A program made the position numbers and the translations under genes. A stretch of DNA of 64,000 bases. Source: Sesamum alatum (taxonomy: Eukaryota; Streptophyta; Magnoliopsida; Lamiales; Pedaliaceae). Below, piece by piece: positions 60,966-64,000 of the stretch (its first letter is position 1; every line of letters begins with the position of its first letter). The notes beneath the pieces are model-generated. The model did not search any database, was not told the DNA's origin, and worked only from the letters and a program-made list of their open reading frames with translations. Location: assembly GCA_034509735.1 (NCBI GenBank), contig JACGWO010000012.1, positions 4,747,367 to 4,811,366 of the forward strand, in the 5' to 3' direction.

Positions 60966-61262
60966 CTAACGCTCCAAGTGTACTTCATCGAAATTCCAGT
61001 CTCTCACAATGTCCCTTCTAACAGCACGGCTTCTGACGAGCCGTGGGGCACCAGTGACCCCAGTTGGGATGTTAGGTTGCGGCATCACTTTAGACGATGT
61101 GATACCAGGATTGGGTCTAGGATGTGGAAGTGAAGTCTTTCTGGTCAAGCAACTGGCAATAGCTGAACATCTTCCTTCATTGTCTGAACTTGATACTGAG
61201 TAACTGCGGAAGGAATGTGATGGACTTTCTACGCCATGGCATACGAGACATGCCAGACTCAT
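60966..61262 (-). CDS. Small conserved plant protein of unknown function, 98 residues
   Basis: The ORF begins MSLACLVCHGVESPSHSFRS, is Ser-rich in its first third (SYSVSSSDNEGRCSAIASCL), and ends in a basic stretch followed by an acidic one (RLVRSRAVRRDIVRDWNFDE). I recall similar short plant proteins annotated as uncharacterised, with the same CxxC start and the same RRDIVRDWNFDE end, but this rests on memory. No signal peptide or membrane span is seen. The CxxC may bind metal, which is untested. The ORF lies in one exon; an acceptor-like attagcag|agctgc about 47 bp upstream of the ATG suggests an upstream 5'UTR intron reaching to about 63053. Confidence 0.65.
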   Translation of the reverse strand: MSLACLVCHGVESPSHSFRSYSVSSSDNEGRCSAIASCLTRKTSLPHPRPNPGITSSKVMPQPNIPTGVTGAPRLVRSRAVRRDIVRDWNFDEVHLER

Positions 61263-61309
61263 ATTGTCCTGAGAGCACTATCGAAATGTAGTTGTCCTTT
61301 GCAGCTCTG

Positions 61310-63052
61310 CTAATAACAAAATGATATAATAAGACAAAAAAAAAAGTGAATGGAGAATATCCAGGAACCCTATTAAGTAAGATACGAGCAGATAGTTTCT
61401 TTCATAGTGGGATTGAGGGAAGGATGAAAATTGAAGACTCGACAAGGTAGTCTGAGCCGTGTTCTGGTGTCCCAAACCGGAGAAGACAAGGAATAAATAA
61501 AGCAAGTGAGGAATAAGCCATTATTTTCTAATATATACTTCGCAAGCAAAAGAGGCATTATTCAATTTTAAACCAACTATTTTCTCCCATAGAATTCACC
61601 AAGAGAGAGAGAGAGAAAGAGAATCCAGTTCAATCATCGGAGCATGCTTATCAGAAAAAACCAAACATAATGAGTGCATATATATACATCCATAGTCACA
61701 GAAGACATGAAAATGGGAATACAACATAAAATAAGTATTTTTCCTATTGGTTATAACCATTGCCTCGCTACAGACATTTGCAGACAAAATATGGTAGTTT
61801 TGATTGTAAAAGCCCCTTCTTCAAAATTGGGTGATTAGAACACTTCTTTGAAAGAAAAGAGTACGGCTATCCTCATGCTTCCCAATATGTTTCACATGTC
61901 TTGCCATCAATCATAGAAGAGGAAGTTCGGAGAATTTAGTTCACCTAAGGGAAAGATGGCAAACTCTGTTGAAGAAGTCAAAACATATAATTCAGATTAA
62001 ACAGAGATATTCAAAAATAGATCAGAGGAATATAAAAAGAAACCACGAGTTTTGCAAAACATTCTAGATACAAAACATTAGAAGCCAATACAGAAAAAAA
62101 GACGGGTAATAATCAACTACAGGAAGGGAATAACCTTTCTCCACTAGTTTCAAACAAGAGGGTACACCTTTAAACTTCAAACTTCAAAATGACCTCAAAT
62201 GATTGCTCGTGATTTTGAACCATGGGTTTTGTGCTTGCAAATGTGGATTCCCCCGTACAAGAAGGATAAAATGAGTGCTAATACGCAAGAAAACATAATT
62301 CAGTCTTCACTGTAGAATATCACGAAGAAACCAGGAAACTTCACGCGTATCATACCTGGCACTTGATCCTCATACTTTTCACATTTTCAGCAGCCTCTTA
62401 AGTTAGATCCTCAATCTGTTCCTAATTGACTAGAGCCCTATATATGGCATTGAATACATTTAACAAGTGTTTGAAATATAGTCCATTTTCGAAAAATCAC
62501 TTCATCGACAAGCCCAAGGACAATGCAATATCCATTTCATCGATATATATGGATCACCAATGCGGCAAAGATAACCAATACCCGGTACCAACAAACTGGT
62601 AATAGTAGTAAAAGAACGCATCAAATTCAACCAAACACAAAACTTAGAAATCAAAGCACCACCAAAGAAATCATAAAGCATTCATCTTGAATCACTTCAG
62701 TAGAAAATCAACACTGCCAATGCAGAATTTCCTCATCCTTTTACCTCTCCTAGCAAAAGAACCTTAATGAAGTCAACTACACAACTTCTCTCAGCATGGG
62801 TCTCCTCCACAACAAACAAAAATTCAACAAAATGCTTCTGGTAAATAAACCATCAAGGATTGAAGGAAAACCAAACCCCAATTAACAAAAATAATCAAGA
62901 ATACAGAATCACAGAACCCAACACGAAATGCAGCTAAACAATTGAATCGAGAAAATGACAACATTAGAAACAATTGACCTCAGAACCCAATCGGCAACAA
63001 CAACAACAACAACATAATATAAATAAACAAATGAAGGGATCTGATGGACAAA
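61310..63052 (-). other. Probable 5'UTR intron of the 98-residue protein gene
   Basis: About 1.74 kb without any credible ORF. On the minus strand a donor-like gttttgag|gtttgtcc lies at 63053/63052, and an acceptor-like ttattagcag lies at about 61310. The stretch is gene-like in composition. A first exon of about 150 bp (63053 to about 63180), containing ttaaccctaaacacc, would precede it. This is inferred; transcript data would settle it. A short (GA)n run lies at 61603-61620. Confidence 0.45.
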
Positions 63053-63177
63053 CCTCAAAACTACCGAATAACTGTAATTTAGCCGGGAGTTATAGTGTGA
63101 TGAGTGGTGTTTAGGGTTAATGATTCCTGGGAGCGTTGAATCTTGAAATAAGAAGCAGCATCTTTGGTTCAACTGTG

Positions 63178-63180
<3 letters not shown>

Positions 63181-63214
<34 letters not shown>

Positions 63215-63223
63215 TGTGCGTCT

Positions 63224-63256
<33 letters not shown>
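63181..63256. repeat. (AT)n and (GA)n microsatellites
   Basis: About 15 AT units (63183-63211) are followed after a short spacer (gtttgtgcgtctct) by about 15 GA units (63226-63256). The tract lies at the probable promoter of the minus-strand small gene. On that strand the GA run reads as a CT run, like the leader tracts at 22544 and 25025. Confidence 0.9.
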
Positions 63257-63259
<3 letters not shown>

Positions 63260-64000
63260 AACCGACGCAGTCCCACTATAGCTTGGCATCATTGGTTTAA
63301 TTTATGTTGGGTTGATTGTTCATTGTTTCTTCCTCCTCTTTTTCTTTTTCTTTTTCTTTTTTTTTTCCTTTTTAATTTCCCTCTCTTTTTTTCACTTAAT
63401 CATAGTCTATAAATATGATAAGTTCCTTCCAATAATGTCATATAATCATTACAACAAGTACCATTAATTACAATGTAGTCTTCTGTATATCAATCAATTT
63501 TTTAAAACTATTTAAATATTAGCATACTTATTTTTCAAGAATTAATTTCAACCCCCAAATGATCATTGTTTAAAAAAAGTGACTTTTATGGAATTATTTT
63601 TATTAATTTTATATATATACAATGCATGTCTTTGTTCTTGAATATTTTATAGGGTTAATTGCAATTATCGTCCTGTAGCTATAGGCTCCTGACATTTTAG
63701 TTTTTTAAGTATCTAAAATAGCAAAATGGTCCTTTATCTTTTTAATTTTCACGAATTTGGTCCTCTGGTCGCCGAATTTTTACAATATCGTCGGAAGAGG
63801 GGAACATGCCTCTCACGTGATGGACTAAAACTGGATTTTTTTTTCTTTTTTCTATTGGTTAATATTTTCCAACGTGATAGCTAGAGTAAATTAGGAAAGA
63901 AAAATACTTACCGATGTGGCTAAAAATAGCCACGTCGGTAAGTCCCTCTACTTTCAACTAAGCAACATGATATGGCTATTTCAGCCACGCCGGTAAGTGT
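63257..64000. other. AT-rich DNA and a hairpin element cut by the window end
   Basis: No gene is seen. From about 63650, sequence of the hairpin-MITE style appears (agggttaattgcaattatcg, ttggtcctctggtcgcc). Near the end, cttaccgatgtggctaaaa (63910) pairs with tagccacgtcggtaag, and a related phrase, agccacgccggtaagtg, recurs at 63984-63999. The element continues beyond the window. Confidence 0.55.

Noticed and set aside
1..64000. CRISPR arrays, operons or other prokaryotic systems
   Set aside because: The window is plant nuclear DNA; repeats found are microsatellites and transposons, with no regular repeat-spacer pattern.

Overview
The window looks like nuclear DNA of a flowering plant, most likely a eudicot. 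It is very AT-rich, its genes have GT-AG introns, and it carries plant-only families (an LRR-XII receptor kinase, a BPS1-like protein, a plant FAB1 lipid kinase, a DMP membrane protein, a GT47 glycosyltransferase). The intergenic space is packed with plant transposons. I cannot name the species; the gene set would suit an asterid, but that is a guess.

Layout. 1-5.2 kb is AT-rich and holds a complete non-autonomous CACTA element (1703-3024) with its 3-bp target duplication. 5.2-9.1 kb (minus) is a four-exon LRR receptor kinase that reads without interruption once spliced. 9.2-12 kb has a MITE-like element, a dispersed repeat and a Helitron-like 3' end. 12.0-18.7 kb is a decayed Ty1/copia tandem (minus): LTR, internal copy A, shared LTR, truncated copy B. 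18.7-22.5 kb holds a 1.2-kb inverted-repeat structure flanked by a perfect 31-bp direct repeat, one copy of which is split by a small hairpin transposon. 22.5-25.9 kb has gene-like composition and one tiny Cys-rich ORF. 25.9-26.9 kb (minus) is a BPS1-like gene. 27-46 kb is gene-poor, with hairpin MITEs carrying 10-bp target duplications, a solo LTR, two SINE copies, a tRNA-Arg(UCU), two Gypsy-LTR-like remnants and a GC-rich island inside a MITE-like frame.

46.4-63.2 kb is a gene-rich block: a 13-exon FAB1 (PtdIns3P 5-kinase) of the type without a FYVE domain (plus), a DMP/DUF679 membrane protein (plus), a GT47 exostosin-family transferase (minus), and a conserved 98-residue protein of unknown function with an apparent long 5'UTR intron (minus).

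The genes are independent eukaryotic units; nothing suggests an operon or a dedicated multi-gene system. The least ordinary signals are the RD-type kinase and symmetric LRR exon of the receptor gene, the copia tandem whose two copies share a nonsense codon, the hairpin-MITE family with 10-bp target duplications and its GC-rich relative, and the 31-bp direct repeat around the 1.2-kb palindrome. Exon boundaries were read by eye from splice consensus and frame continuity.
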